Positions 26,118 to 35,832 of a DNA stretch of 64,000 nucleotides are shown piece by piece. Within the stretch, counting starts at the first letter, position 1. Every line of letters starts with the position of its first letter. A model generated the notes under the pieces. The model did no database searches. It was not told the origin of the DNA and saw only the letters and a program-made list of their open reading frames with translations. A program made the position numbers and the translations under genes. The stretch is from an uncultured Clostridium sp. (GTDB lineage: Bacteria > Bacillota > Clostridia > Lachnospirales > Lachnospiraceae): contig CABVBU010000004.1 of assembly GCA_902496665.1 (NCBI GenBank), positions 76,297 through 140,296 of the forward strand, written 5' to 3'.

Positions 26118-27263
26118 TCAGCATCCAAATAACTTTGCAGTCTTCTCCATCCTCTCCGCGATCGGAACTCCAAACGGGCACCGCGCTTCGCACAAATGAC
26201 ATCCGATGCACTCCGATGCCCTATGTTCCAGAAGCTCATAGTGGGACTGCACTGTCGCCGGGATCTGCGGCTGCATGGTTGCCAGATCATAAAACTTGTT
26301 GATCATGGCAATATCCAGATTTGCGGCACACGGCTTGCAATGGCCACAGTATGTACATTCGCCCCGGTAAGAATGGAACGGCGCATTCGCGATCACAGAC
26401 GCATAGTCTTTCTCCGTCTCTGAAGCGCTCTCATATCCAACTGCCGCATCCACCTGCTCCTTTGTGTCATATCCACACATGATGGAACAGACAGCCGGTC
26501 TCGTCAACCCATAGTGGATACACTGGACCGGGGTAAGACAGACACCGAACGGGGATCTCTTCGCGTCGAAAAGTCTTCCTCCCGCGAATCCCTTCATGAC
26601 CGTGATCCCCACATCGTTCTCCTCACAGGCCTTATAGAGCATCGCCCTGTCCGGATCGATCCCCTTAAGTTTCGCGTCGAACTCCTCCGCAAACATTGTA
26701 TCGATATCCTCGCTCGCCGGCAGCATATCAAACGCCGGGTTGATGCTGAAAAGGATCATCTCTATATATCCGGATTCAACCGCCTTCATGGCTACCTTTG
26801 GATTGTGGGAGCTCATGCCGATGTGCCGGATCACGCCTTTTTCTTTCAGCTCCATCACATAATCCAGATAGTCAGAGTGCTGGATCTTCTCCCACTCTTC
26901 CTCTGAATCCACATAGTGGATCATTCCGAGGTCGATATAGTCGGTCTGCAGTCTCTTTAAAAGATCCTCGAAGGCCGGGCGCACATACTTCATATCTCTC
27001 GTGCGGAAATACTGTCCGTCCTTCCAGGTAGACCCGATGTGTCCCTGAATAAACCACTGATCCCGGTTCCCTTTAATTCCCTCACCGATGATATTTCTCG
27101 ATTTCGGATCCGCCATCCAGCAGTCCAGAATATTGATCCCCTTCTCTGACGCATACCTGATCAGCTCAATGCCCTCAGTCTCCGTATGACGTTCCAGCCA
27201 TTCCCCGCCAAATCCGATCTCACTCACCATGAGCCCTGTTTTTCCTAATCGTCTTGTCTTCAT
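26118..27263 (-). CDS. Aldo/keto reductase with C-terminal 4Fe-4S domain
   Basis: 381 residues from ATG 27263, preceded by GGAGGGGAACAC. The N-terminal TIM barrel carries the AKR pattern (MKTRRLGKTGLMVSEIGFGG, DYIDLGMIHYVDSEEEW, RHIGMSSHNPKVA). The C-terminal part has Cys clusters CTYCGHCKPC and CIGCHLCEARCPFGVPI for Fe-S clusters. Such fused reductases are common in anaerobic Firmicutes; their substrates are generally unknown. An FeS-linked oxidoreductase role is inferred. Confidence 0.9.
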   Translation of the reverse strand: MKTRRLGKTGLMVSEIGFGGEWLERHTETEGIELIRYASEKGINILDCWMADPKSRNIIGEGIKGNRDQWFIQGHIGSTWKDGQYFRTRDMKYVRPAFEDLLKRLQTDYIDLGMIHYVDSEEEWEKIQHSDYLDYVMELKEKGVIRHIGMSSHNPKVAMKAVESGYIEMILFSINPAFDMLPASEDIDTMFAEEFDAKLKGIDPDRAMLYKACEENDVGITVMKGFAGGRLFDAKRSPFGVCLTPVQCIHYGLTRPAVCSIMCGYDTKEQVDAAVGYESASETEKDYASVIANAPFHSYRGECTYCGHCKPCAANLDIAMINKFYDLATMQPQIPATVQSHYELLEHRASECIGCHLCEARCPFGVPIAERMEKTAKLFGC

Positions 27264-27313
27264 GTGTTCCCCTCCGATCATCTGTTGTCTCCGGTATTTC
27301 TCCCAGCAGGATC

Positions 27314-28888
27314 CTACTGAAATGCCCCCGGTCCGTCGCTCTCCGACACGAATTTCGCGATCTTCACCGCTCCATTTCCATTCTTATCCACAGCATAGAA
27401 CGTATACGTTCCTTTTTCCGTAATCTGGAACGCCGCCATATCCTTCTCATTCACCGTAAACGCCGTTCCTTCCACAGTCCCGTTCGCAAATTCCCTGGCT
27501 GTATGCTCGCCCTTTGCATAGAAGAGCTTATCAAGATCCCCGTCAATATCGAGGACGCGGACAGTCAGATACATTCCACCATTCCGGTTCGAGGTCTGCA
27601 TCTCCAGATATGGAGCCGTTCCGTTCTCCGGTCTCGTTCCACCGTTCTGAAATCCTTTTCTCGAGAGCCTGCTGATATCATAGGAAAGGGCCGCGCCCAC
27701 ATTCAGCATACCGCCGGACACCATCACGTCCTTGAGACTCTCCATCGGTGTCACCGTGGACATCAGGATCTCCTTCACATCCGCAACCCCGATCCCGTCA
27801 AAATACGAATAGATCATTGCCGCCGCCCCGGACACCATCGGTGCCGCCATGGACGTTCCGCTCATGTATCCATAGGTGTTTCCAGGAGTTGTACTTAAAA
27901 TATAGCTTCCCGGCGCCGCAAGATCCACAGTCGTTTTTCCATAGTTGGAGCTTGCGGACAGCGCCCCATCAAAGCTCAGATTCGCGACCGAAATAATATT
28001 GTCCAGATCATACGCAGCCGGATAAAACGGGATCACATCCGTATCAACGCCTTTTCCCGTCTTCGGATTTCCGTTTCCCGCTGCCACTACAAACAGCATA
28101 CCGGAATTCTTCATCGCCTCATATAACGCCTTATCATCTGTCGTCGACGTCAGGCTCAGGTTGCAGATCACCGCGCCGTTATCCTCCGCATATTTGATCG
28201 CCTTGATGACAGCCGCCGTGCTTCCGCCGCCGTCATCTCCTCCAAGGGCCTTTAACGCCATCACCCGGACGCGGTTTCCCGGCACGATTCCCGAGATTCC
28301 GATCCCGTTTCCTGTCCCGGCACTGATCGTCCCGGCCCCGTGGGTTCCGTGACTGTCCTCATTCCCGGTGAAGATCTGATTGTTATTATTGTAGAAATTC
28401 CACCCATAACAATCATCCACGTAGCCGTTTCCGTCATCGTCGATGCCGTTTTCCGGAATCTCATCGGTATTGACCCATAAAGTGTCCTTCAGATCTTCAT
28501 GAGAAGCATCAATTCCCGTATCGATCATTGCGACGATGGTATCATGGCTTCCATTCCCATATATCTCCCAGGCCTGTTTCAGGTTGATATCCACGCCGGA
28601 AACCGCCTGTCTCTTCTTTACCTCCACGAGTGTTCCAAGAAGCTCCGCATTCTCCGATGGCTGCCCGAACGGATCCGAGTAGACCGGATACTTCGTAACC
28701 TCTTCCGACGTGAACGATCCATCGTTGAAGAACGCCCACTGCTCTGACGCGGACGGGTCATTCGTCTGAAGTTTTTCAGACGCATACGCCATAGACGGCT
28801 GTCCCGCTGACGCGAGCATCACCGCCGCCATAAATCCCGCCGCATGTCTGCAGACCGCTTTTCTCTTTCCATAATCATTCTGATCCAT
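27314..28888 (-). CDS. Secreted subtilisin-like (S8) serine protease
   Basis: About 524 residues from the ATG at 28888; an ATG eight codons upstream is also possible. A signal peptide is evident: KRKAVCRHAAGF followed by MAAVMLASAGQPSMAYA. The catalytic triad motifs are in order: VAMIDTGID (Asp), DSHGTHGAG (His) and GYMSGTSMAAPMVSGAA (Ser). A C-terminal domain of about 130 residues (YLEMQTSNRNGGMYLTVRVL) resembles a beta-sandwich. No LPXTG anchor is seen. It probably acts outside the cell on proteins or peptides. It is single, with no inhibitor or exporter beside it. Confidence 0.92.
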   Translation of the reverse strand: MDQNDYGKRKAVCRHAAGFMAAVMLASAGQPSMAYASEKLQTNDPSASEQWAFFNDGSFTSEEVTKYPVYSDPFGQPSENAELLGTLVEVKKRQAVSGVDINLKQAWEIYGNGSHDTIVAMIDTGIDASHEDLKDTLWVNTDEIPENGIDDDGNGYVDDCYGWNFYNNNNQIFTGNEDSHGTHGAGTISAGTGNGIGISGIVPGNRVRVMALKALGGDDGGGSTAAVIKAIKYAEDNGAVICNLSLTSTTDDKALYEAMKNSGMLFVVAAGNGNPKTGKGVDTDVIPFYPAAYDLDNIISVANLSFDGALSASSNYGKTTVDLAAPGSYILSTTPGNTYGYMSGTSMAAPMVSGAAAMIYSYFDGIGVADVKEILMSTVTPMESLKDVMVSGGMLNVGAALSYDISRLSRKGFQNGGTRPENGTAPYLEMQTSNRNGGMYLTVRVLDIDGDLDKLFYAKGEHTAREFANGTVEGTAFTVNEKDMAAFQITEKGTYTFYAVDKNGNGAVKIAKFVSESDGPGAFQ

Positions 28889-29093
28889 AAAAATTCTCTT
28901 TTCTCTCTCCATTTCCAGTCATGCAAAGCAGATATTCGCAATTCGTTTCTGCTGTCTTCTGAGCTGTGTTCAAATCTGTATTTTATTTTACCAGATATTC
29001 TTGTCTTTTTCATGAATTATTTCTTTTAATTTGCTGATATAGAAAAATGAGCAGGATGACACTTCTTGTCACCCTGCCCACATTTATCCATAT

Positions 29094-31190
29094 TTAGTTC
29101 TGCTGCTCCGGATTCTGTCCGTTTCCAGACTGCGGCATCTGCTGTTCTTCAGCTGTTCCGGCATATCCGCCGTTTTCATTCTGCAGCGCACTCTGCACAT
29201 TTTCCGCGGCGGTCTGCACGCCCGGGTCCTGCTCCACAGTGGCCTCCAAAGCCTCAGCAGCCTGTACCGGCTGGCTCGCCGCGTCCTCCGCGAACTCGCC
29301 GCCCATACGGCTCTTCTCTTCCTTCTTTCCTTCCTCCGGCTCCGGGATTCCCTTCACTTGGCGGAAGATCTTCATAAACTCCTTGCCGGTGATCGTCTCT
29401 TTCTCGATCAGGAACGCGGCGATCTGATCCATCGCTTCGCGGTTCTCGGAGAGAAGACGCTTCGCCTCAGCATAAGCGTTCTTTAACATCTTCATGACTT
29501 CCGTATCAATCTCAGCCGCCGTAGCGTCACCGCAGTTTAAGACGGTGCGTCCTGTCAGATACTGGTTCTCCTGGGTCGCAAGACCCATAAGACCGAACTT
29601 CTCAGACATACCATACTGGGTGACCATCGCTCTCGCGATCCTTGTCGCCTGCTCGATATCGTTCGCAGCGCCTGTCGTCACCGTGTCAAACACGAGTTCC
29701 TCAGCCGCACGTCCGGCGAGGGAAACCACAAGCATTGCCTCAAGTTCTTTTTTCGTATTTAAATATTTTTCCTCTTCCGGAACCTGCATGACATATCCCA
29801 ACGCACCCATGGTACGCGGAACGATCGTGATCTTCTGGACCGGTTCAGCATCCTTCTGAAGCGCGGTGACAAGCGCGTGTCCAACCTCGTGGTAGGAGAC
29901 GATCCGGCGCTCCTCTTTGCTTAAGATCCGGTCTTTCTTCTCTTTTCCGACGAGAACAAGCTCCACAGCCTCAAAGAGGTCTTTCTGGGAGACAGCCTGG
30001 CGTCCGTTCTTGACTGCGTTGATGGCCGCCTCGTTCATCATGTTCGCGAGGTCCGCGCCCACAGCACCGGAGGTCGCAAGGGCGATCTCCTCGAAGTCGA
30101 CGGTCTCATCCAGGCGCACATCCTTGGAGTGCACCTTTAAGATATTGACACGACCCTTCAGGTCCGGCTTATCAACGATGACACGTCTATCAAAACGACC
30201 CGGTCTCAAAAGTGCCGGATCCAGGATCTCCGGACGGTTCGTCGCGCCCAGGACAAGGAGTCCCTTGGAGGAATCAAATCCATCCATCTCGGAAAGCAGC
30301 TGGTTTAAGGTCTGCTCTCTCTCATCATTTCCGCCCATCCGGCTGTCACGGCTGCGTCCGATGGCATCGATCTCATCGATAAAGATGATACACGGTGCGG
30401 ACTGCTGTGCCTGCTTGAAGAGGTCACGGACACGGGACGCACCCACGCCGACAAACATCTCCACGAAATCAGAACCGGAAAGGGAATAGAACGGAACATG
30501 TGCCTCACCGGCTACCGCCTTCGCAAGCAGAGTCTTACCTGTTCCTGGAGGTCCCACAAGGAGAGCTCCTTTCGGCAGTTTTGCACCGATCTTTGAATAT
30601 TTCTGCGGGTTATGCAGGAAGTCAACGATCTCCACAAGGGATTCCTTCGCCTCGTCCTCACCCGCTACGTCAGCAAACGTGACTCCCGTCTCTTTCTGGA
30701 CGTAGACCTTGGCGTTGCTCTTTCCAACGCCCATCATTCCTCCGCCGCCCATCCGGCTGTACATCATATAGAGAAGTCCGATCATGAGCGCCGACGGTAG
30801 TACCCATCCCATCAGGAAATTCAAGATGCTCGCGCTCGTACTCGTATCTTCCGCCACCACATGGACCCCGTTGGCATCTAAAAGACGCTCCGCAAGATCA
30901 ACATCCGGGATTCTTACTGTATAATACTGGATGAAGCGGGAAAGCTTCGTGGAAGAAGTCTTTGGCGTTAAGTAGATCCTGTTGCTGGAGATCTTCGCCG
31001 TATCGATCTCTCCCTCTTTTAAGTATTCCACAAATTCCTCATACCCGAGTTCCTGGGTCTGGTTTTTGCGGACCATGTTGTTCATAACGGTCACAGCGAT
31101 CAGCGTGATCACGAGGATCAGGGCGAGCACCCCGATATTCTGTCCGCTTGGCCGCTTTCCGCCATTTCTGTTCTGATTGTTGTTGTCCAT
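29094..31190 (-). CDS. ftsH: ATP-dependent zinc metalloprotease FtsH
   Basis: Membrane-bound AAA+ protease for quality control of membrane and regulatory proteins. The start at 31190 (MDNNNQNRNGGKRP) follows GTGGAGAAAATCA. 698 residues: two transmembrane segments (about 19-37 and 125-144), Walker A VGPPGTGKT near 212-220, Walker B FIDEID near 270-275, SRH region ATNRPEILDPALLRPGRFD, and zinc site HEVGH at 434-438. The last roughly 80 residues form a low-complexity Glu/Gln/Ala/Asn-rich tail, longer than usual. Confidence 0.97.
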   Translation of the reverse strand: MDNNNQNRNGGKRPSGQNIGVLALILVITLIAVTVMNNMVRKNQTQELGYEEFVEYLKEGEIDTAKISSNRIYLTPKTSSTKLSRFIQYYTVRIPDVDLAERLLDANGVHVVAEDTSTSASILNFLMGWVLPSALMIGLLYMMYSRMGGGGMMGVGKSNAKVYVQKETGVTFADVAGEDEAKESLVEIVDFLHNPQKYSKIGAKLPKGALLVGPPGTGKTLLAKAVAGEAHVPFYSLSGSDFVEMFVGVGASRVRDLFKQAQQSAPCIIFIDEIDAIGRSRDSRMGGNDEREQTLNQLLSEMDGFDSSKGLLVLGATNRPEILDPALLRPGRFDRRVIVDKPDLKGRVNILKVHSKDVRLDETVDFEEIALATSGAVGADLANMMNEAAINAVKNGRQAVSQKDLFEAVELVLVGKEKKDRILSKEERRIVSYHEVGHALVTALQKDAEPVQKITIVPRTMGALGYVMQVPEEEKYLNTKKELEAMLVVSLAGRAAEELVFDTVTTGAANDIEQATRIARAMVTQYGMSEKFGLMGLATQENQYLTGRTVLNCGDATAAEIDTEVMKMLKNAYAEAKRLLSENREAMDQIAAFLIEKETITGKEFMKIFRQVKGIPEPEEGKKEEKSRMGGEFAEDAASQPVQAAEALEATVEQDPGVQTAAENVQSALQNENGGYAGTAEEQQMPQSGNGQNPEQQN

Positions 31191-31397
31191 TGATTTTCTC
31201 CACTTCTTTTGCGCATATATCACATTTGGGTATATTGACCCATGATTTTGTGATACCTAATCATTATAAGTTGAGTTTCCCCATAAGGCAATAAAAAAAG
31301 TATGAAATTTCTATGTTTACAAAAAATTTCAGAAACGCTACAATACAACATGGATAGCAATTTTATCATTTAAAATATATCTGAAAGGATATTTATC

Positions 31398-31889
31398 ATG
31401 AATACCGTCACACACCCGATTCCGCCTGTTTTTGACAGAACCTCCCGGATCCTGATCCTCGGTTCCTTCCCGTCCGTCAAATCCAGGGAAGGACATTTTT
31501 TCTACCACCACCCGCAGAACCGTTTCTGGAAGATCCTGGCCGGAATTCTCGCGGTTCCGGTTCCGGGCAGTATTGATGAGAAAAAGCTTTTTCTCCTCTC
31601 CCATCATATCGCCCTCTGGGACGTGATCGCCTCCTGCTCCATTGAGGGTTCCAGCGACAGTTCTATCCGCGATGTCGTGCCGAACGATCTCTCCCGGATC
31701 CTGTCCGCCGCCGACATCCGTGCGATCTTCTGCAACGGAAAGACATCCTGGAATTACTACAGAAAATACCAGGAATCCGTGACCGGCATCCCGGCAGTCT
31801 CCCTGCCGTCCACGAGTCCGGCGAATGCGGCGTGGACGCTGGAGAAATTAGAGGGTGCCTGGGGCATTATTGCTGATTATCTTAAATAG
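31398..31889 (+). CDS. DNA-deoxyinosine/uracil glycosylase, UDG family 6 (HDG)
   Basis: Base-excision enzyme of the uracil-DNA glycosylase superfamily. 163 residues with the family start RILILGSFPSVKSREG followed by HFFYHHPQNRFWKI, which is diagnostic of the hypoxanthine-DNA glycosylase group, then HHIALWDVIASCS and a C-terminal SLPSTSPANAAW loop. Members act on hypoxanthine and sometimes uracil in DNA. The ATG follows GAAAGGATATTTATC. It is a lone gene, divergent from ftsH. Confidence 0.88.
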   Translation: MNTVTHPIPPVFDRTSRILILGSFPSVKSREGHFFYHHPQNRFWKILAGILAVPVPGSIDEKKLFLLSHHIALWDVIASCSIEGSSDSSIRDVVPNDLSRILSAADIRAIFCNGKTSWNYYRKYQESVTGIPAVSLPSTSPANAAWTLEKLEGAWGIIADYLK

Positions 31890-32070
31890 ATAGATATTAA
31901 TTACCCCAAGCGCCTTGTCATTGTTATGTAAAACACAGGTAGGTTACTAAATTCTCCTGTTTTGAGACATTTTTATAATTTAGAAATCCTGCACCATATA
32001 ATTTTTTATGAATTACTTTCCTGTTTTATTTTCTTTTTTCGATGAAAACTATAATTCAGGAGGTGATTCC

Positions 32071-32271
32071 ATGAAAAATCCATCAAAGAAACTGCTTACC
32101 AGCGCCGACTGGGACATCGACATCCAGGCCTGCTCTGCCACCGACTGTACCGGCCTGATCCCCGCGCTCCCGGAGACTGACGCGGAATTAGAGCACTATC
32201 AGGACCTCTACCACTACCTGCCGGATACCCCGGATCAGGCTGAATACAATTCCGACAAAACAAGATCCTGA
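32071..32271 (+). CDS. Small conserved-looking acidic protein of unknown function
   Basis: 66 residues from ATG 32071, which follows the near-perfect ribosome-binding site CAGGAGGTGATTCC; the in-frame codons further upstream lack one. The sequence (MKNPSKKLLTSADWDID then IQACSATDCTGLIPALPETD) has two cysteines five apart and an acidic Tyr/Pro-rich C-terminus. I do not recognise the family. It lies 118 bp upstream of a PflX-type radical SAM gene on the same strand. A partner or substrate role is possible but only by position. Confidence 0.65.
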   Translation: MKNPSKKLLTSADWDIDIQACSATDCTGLIPALPETDAELEHYQDLYHYLPDTPDQAEYNSDKTRS

Positions 32272-32388
32272 ACCAGCGCTTTGATCCACACGATCCTTTG
32301 AAAGCATTTCGCCCGACCGCCAGTACCTGATAACGATCATCTGCAGGCATCTGGCTCATAAATCACCACGAAAGAAGTATGTAAAGTT

Positions 32389-33297
32389 ATGTTAACCGAA
32401 TCCATCTACAGATCATGCACCCTCTGTCCAAGGGAATGTCATGCCGACCGAACAACATCCACCGGCTTCTGCGGCGCCGGGCACGAGCTCCGTGCCGCCA
32501 GGGCCGCCCTGCATATGTGGGAGGAACCCTGCATCAGCGGCACCACCGGAAGCGGAACCGTCTTCTTCTCCGGCTGTACGTTACGCTGCGTCTTCTGCCA
32601 GAACTTCCAGCTGAGCCATGAAAACTACGGAAAAACCATCTCCGTCTCCCGACTTGCTGATATCTTCCTGGAGCTCCAGGAAAAAGGCGCCGCAAACATC
32701 AACCTCGTGACTGGGACCCAGTTTGCCCCATCTATCGTCCGCGCCCTGGATCTCGCGAAGCCGAAGCTTCAGATCCCTGTCGTCTTTAACTGCGGCGGCT
32801 ACGAAAAGCCTGAGACAATCCGCGATCTCGCAGACTACGTCAATATCTGGCTTCCAGACCTCAAATACATGGACAGCGGTCTCGCCAAGAAATACTCCGC
32901 CGCCCCGGACTATTTCGAGAAAGCTTCCGCCGCCATAAAAGAAATGATCCGCCTCACCGGCGGACTTTCCTGGAATAAAAAGAATCCATCGATGCTGGAC
33001 CGCGGCGTCATCATCCGCCACATGGTCCTTCCGGGCGCAAAAGAAGACTCGATTCGTCTTCTCCACTGGATCAGGGAAAACCTCCCGGAACACCAGTACC
33101 TCATCAGCATCATGAGCCAGTACACGCCGTTCTACAAGAGCGCCGAATATCCGGAGATCAACCGGCGGATCACCTCCTACGAGTACAACAAAGTCGTTGA
33201 CACCGCCATTGACCTCGGTCTCACGGAAGGGTTTATGCAGGAAAGAAGCAGCGCGAAAGAAGAATATACGCCGCCGTTTGACTGTGAAGGGATTTAA
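32389..33297 (+). CDS. Radical SAM protein of the PflX / pyruvate formate-lyase activating enzyme-like group
   Basis: 302 residues. The radical SAM cluster motif CTLRCVFC (CX3CX2C) lies in FFSGCTLRCVFCQNFQLSHE near residues 60-79. The N-terminal CTLCPRECHADRT and CGAG are the extra cysteines seen in COG1313 (PflX). Later come PVVFNCGGYEKPETI, VNIWLPDLKYMDS and HMVLPGAKEDS. Function in this branch is undefined; it is annotated as activase-like. The ribosome-binding site is weak (AAAGAAGTATGTAAAGTT). It sits 118 bp after the small acidic protein gene. Confidence 0.88.
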   Translation: MLTESIYRSCTLCPRECHADRTTSTGFCGAGHELRAARAALHMWEEPCISGTTGSGTVFFSGCTLRCVFCQNFQLSHENYGKTISVSRLADIFLELQEKGAANINLVTGTQFAPSIVRALDLAKPKLQIPVVFNCGGYEKPETIRDLADYVNIWLPDLKYMDSGLAKKYSAAPDYFEKASAAIKEMIRLTGGLSWNKKNPSMLDRGVIIRHMVLPGAKEDSIRLLHWIRENLPEHQYLISIMSQYTPFYKSAEYPEINRRITSYEYNKVVDTAIDLGLTEGFMQERSSAKEEYTPPFDCEGI

Positions 33298-33993
33298 TAC
33301 AGATTAATAGGCCTGCCTGGTTACAGACCTGCACCTGGTTCGTACAGGCAGTTTGCTACTCTCCCCCAAAAGCAAGTGGCAGCAATTCTTTTCTGCACAT
33401 AAAAAGTGGGTACCGAATCAATTTTCTTGTTCCGATACCCACCTTAATGTTCTGCGTTATCCAATGGATCTTACCTCGTTTTCATTAGATTTTTTTCTAT
33501 ATGAAGTTTTCCTTTTTCACTCCGCCGGCTTTTTCCGAAATCTTATCTTTCTTTTCATTCTCATATCGATTATTGTATTTCTCTTTTTGATACTTTCTCG
33601 TCATATCTTGAAGGATTTCAAATAATCTTTTTTTCGATTAATTACCCGGTTTTGTGTTTTTCCTATGTTCCGGATTTTTCATGTTTGAAAAATGGAACGA
33701 GACTTATGTGTTCGGTGGACTGTACCTCCTTTACTTAGATTTTTTTAAGTACGAACCTTTTCGTCTTCTTTGTTTTTTTCTCTCTTTCTTTTTGATGTCT
33801 TTATTATATGTGATAAATTCCGTTTTGTCAACATGTTTTTAGATAAAATTTTATTTATTTTTATATTGTTAGTTAATTGTACTGTTGTATACATTTATTC
33901 AAACAATTGCGTTATTCTGTATATTCCATCAACTTCTTTCCCTCATTCTCCTCCCTATCCGATCCCGGCTGTCAAAGCCTGTATGTATGGCTT
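33298..33993. other. AT-rich intergenic island without a supported gene
   Basis: About 700 bp that are much richer in A+T than the neighbours, especially 33480-33920. Short open frames occur (33353-33625 and 33654-33842) that would encode hydrophobic Phe/Leu-rich peptides. They lack convincing ribosome-binding sites and their composition follows from the T-richness. A hairpin, GTGGGTACCGAA facing TTCCGATACCCAC, lies at 33405-33442. Short similar phrases recur around 33480 and 33735 (TTAGATTTTTTT). Confidence 0.6.
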
Positions 33994-34608
33994 CTACGGC
34001 TTTCTTCTCTCCCCGCACCCGCGAAACAAAACAGCAAAGGCGATGCAGATCCCAGCTATCATGAGAAACAGATCCGAATACACCCCAAAAGCCGCCGACA
34101 CCTTCTCCCAGGAGTCCCCAGCGATCCTCCCGGCATAGACGAGGACCGTGTTCCACAGAAAACTTCCCGCCGCCGTAAAGACAAGAAACGGCACAAACGG
34201 CATCCTGGCGATCCCTGCGGGGATGGAGATCAGGCTGCGGACGATGGGGATCAGTCTGCACAGGAACACCGCCGATCTCCCGCGGTCCCTGAACCATCCT
34301 CTCGCGAGATCCACATCTTCCGGGCGAAAGTGAAGCAGATGTCCGATCCGCCCGCAGAGCAGTTTTCGGAACACCTCATCCGGCAGAAACCGTCCCACGC
34401 TGTAGAGAATAACAGCCCCCGACAGCGAACCGGCAGTGGAAAACAGGATCACACCGACTGGCGTCATGTCCGTGCAGACCGTCATGACGCCCCCAAAGGT
34501 CAGGATCACCTCCGACGGGATCGGAGGAAAGAGATTTTCAACTAAAATAAGGAGGAACACAGCAAGATTGCCGTATTCCCCCATCAATTCCAGTACCAGT
34601 TCCCGCAT
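33994..34608 (-). CDS. DedA family membrane protein
   Basis: 204 residues with the DedA/SNARE-associated (VTT) signature: LVENLFPPIPSEVILTFGG near 22-40, GSLSGAVILYSVGRFL near 60-75, and VFLCRLIPIVRSLISIPAG with the conserved Arg residues. DedA proteins are needed for membrane homeostasis and some flip undecaprenyl phosphate or phospholipids. Five to six hydrophobic segments. The ATG follows GGGGGTGTCTGT. It stands alone. Confidence 0.93.
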   Translation of the reverse strand: MRELVLELMGEYGNLAVFLLILVENLFPPIPSEVILTFGGVMTVCTDMTPVGVILFSTAGSLSGAVILYSVGRFLPDEVFRKLLCGRIGHLLHFRPEDVDLARGWFRDRGRSAVFLCRLIPIVRSLISIPAGIARMPFVPFLVFTAAGSFLWNTVLVYAGRIAGDSWEKVSAAFGVYSDLFLMIAGICIAFAVLFRGCGERRKP

Positions 34609-34707
34609 ACAGACACCCCCGCTTTACCATGGGTATAATATATGCAGCATTCAGCCTGTTATATTCACTTTTCCCGAATCCATTCATCTGCAGATTCAGC
34701 TTTTATA

Positions 34708-35796
34708 TTAACCGTTATACTTCTTACTCTGCTCCGCGATCAGCGCCACATCGTCAAAGTAGTTGATCTTCATAGCCGCGCGCATCTCCTTTAATGTCTG
34801 TGCAGCCACGCGCTCTGCCTTCTCGCTTCCGCTCTTTAAGATCTCGTATACAGCCGGGATGTCCTGCTCCCATCTCTTTCTTCTCTCGCGGATCGGACGG
34901 AGCTCCTCCTCAAGCACACGGTTCAAGAACTTCTTGACCTTTACGTCGCCGAGTCCGCCGCGTTTGTAGTGCTCCTTCACCTCGTCGAGATTCTTGTAAT
35001 CCGGCCAGTACTCCGCGAAGTACTCGTCCTTGCAGAATGCGTCGAGATATGTGAATACGGTATTTCCCTCTACCTGTCCCGGATCGCTTACCTTTAAGTG
35101 GTTCGGGTCTGTATACATGGACATAACTTTCTTCTTTACGTCCTCCTCTGTATCGGAAAGGTAGATGCAGTTTCCTAAGGATTTGCTCATCTTTGCCTTT
35201 CCGTCGATGCCCGGAAGACGGCGGCATGCGTCGTTTGTCGGAAGGAGAATATCCGGCATAACAAGGGTATCTGTATTGTATACCGTATTAAATTTGTGAA
35301 CGATCTCTCTCGTCTGCTCTACCATCGGCATCTGATCCTCACCGGCAGGAACCACGTTTGCTTTGAAGGCTGTGATATCTGCTGCCTGGCTGATCGGGTA
35401 GGTGAAGAATCCAACCGGGATGCTGGCCTCGAAGTTTCTCATCTGGATCTCGCTCTTTACGGTTGGGTTTCTCTGTAATCTGGAAACCGTAACGATGTCC
35501 ATGTAGTAAGCGGTCATCTCATAGAGCTCCGGCACCATGGACTGGATAAAGATCGTAGATTTTTCCGGATCAAGACCTGCAGACAGGTAATCGAGGGCAA
35601 CCTCCAGAATATTCTGGCGGACCTTCTCCGGGTTATCCGCGTTGTCTGTGAGCGCCTGGGAGTCAGCGATCATGATATAGATATCGCTGTACTCTCCGGA
35701 ATTCTGAAGCTCTACTCTTCTTCTAAGAGATCCTACATAATGTCCTACATGAAGACGGCCTGTCGGGCGGTCTCCTGTTAAAATTACTTTTCCCAC
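34708..35796 (-). CDS. trpS: Tryptophanyl-tRNA synthetase
   Basis: Class I aminoacyl-tRNA synthetase charging tRNA(Trp). 362 residues from GTG 35796, with GAGAAAGGAAATATAGTT upstream. The HIGH-like motif is GDRPTGRLHVGHYVGSL at 8-24 and the KMSKS motif is in GKAKMSKSLGN near residue 200; the tryptophan-specific YPISQAADI and GEDQMPMVEQ are present. Clostridial trpS is often T-box controlled, but no T-box core (AGGGTGGNACCGCG) is present in the leader, which instead carries a palindromic element. Confidence 0.96.
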   Translation of the reverse strand: MGKVILTGDRPTGRLHVGHYVGSLRRRVELQNSGEYSDIYIMIADSQALTDNADNPEKVRQNILEVALDYLSAGLDPEKSTIFIQSMVPELYEMTAYYMDIVTVSRLQRNPTVKSEIQMRNFEASIPVGFFTYPISQAADITAFKANVVPAGEDQMPMVEQTREIVHKFNTVYNTDTLVMPDILLPTNDACRRLPGIDGKAKMSKSLGNCIYLSDTEEDVKKKVMSMYTDPNHLKVSDPGQVEGNTVFTYLDAFCKDEYFAEYWPDYKNLDEVKEHYKRGGLGDVKVKKFLNRVLEEELRPIRERRKRWEQDIPAVYEILKSGSEKAERVAAQTLKEMRAAMKINYFDDVALIAEQSKKYNG

Positions 35797-35832
35797 AACT
35801 ATATTTCCTTTCTCTCATGTGATATCAAATTC

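Noticed and set aside
33353..33842. Two short hydrophobic reading frames in the AT-rich island
   Set aside because: No ribosome-binding sites; Phe/Leu-rich composition follows directly from T-richness, so they were not annotated as genes.
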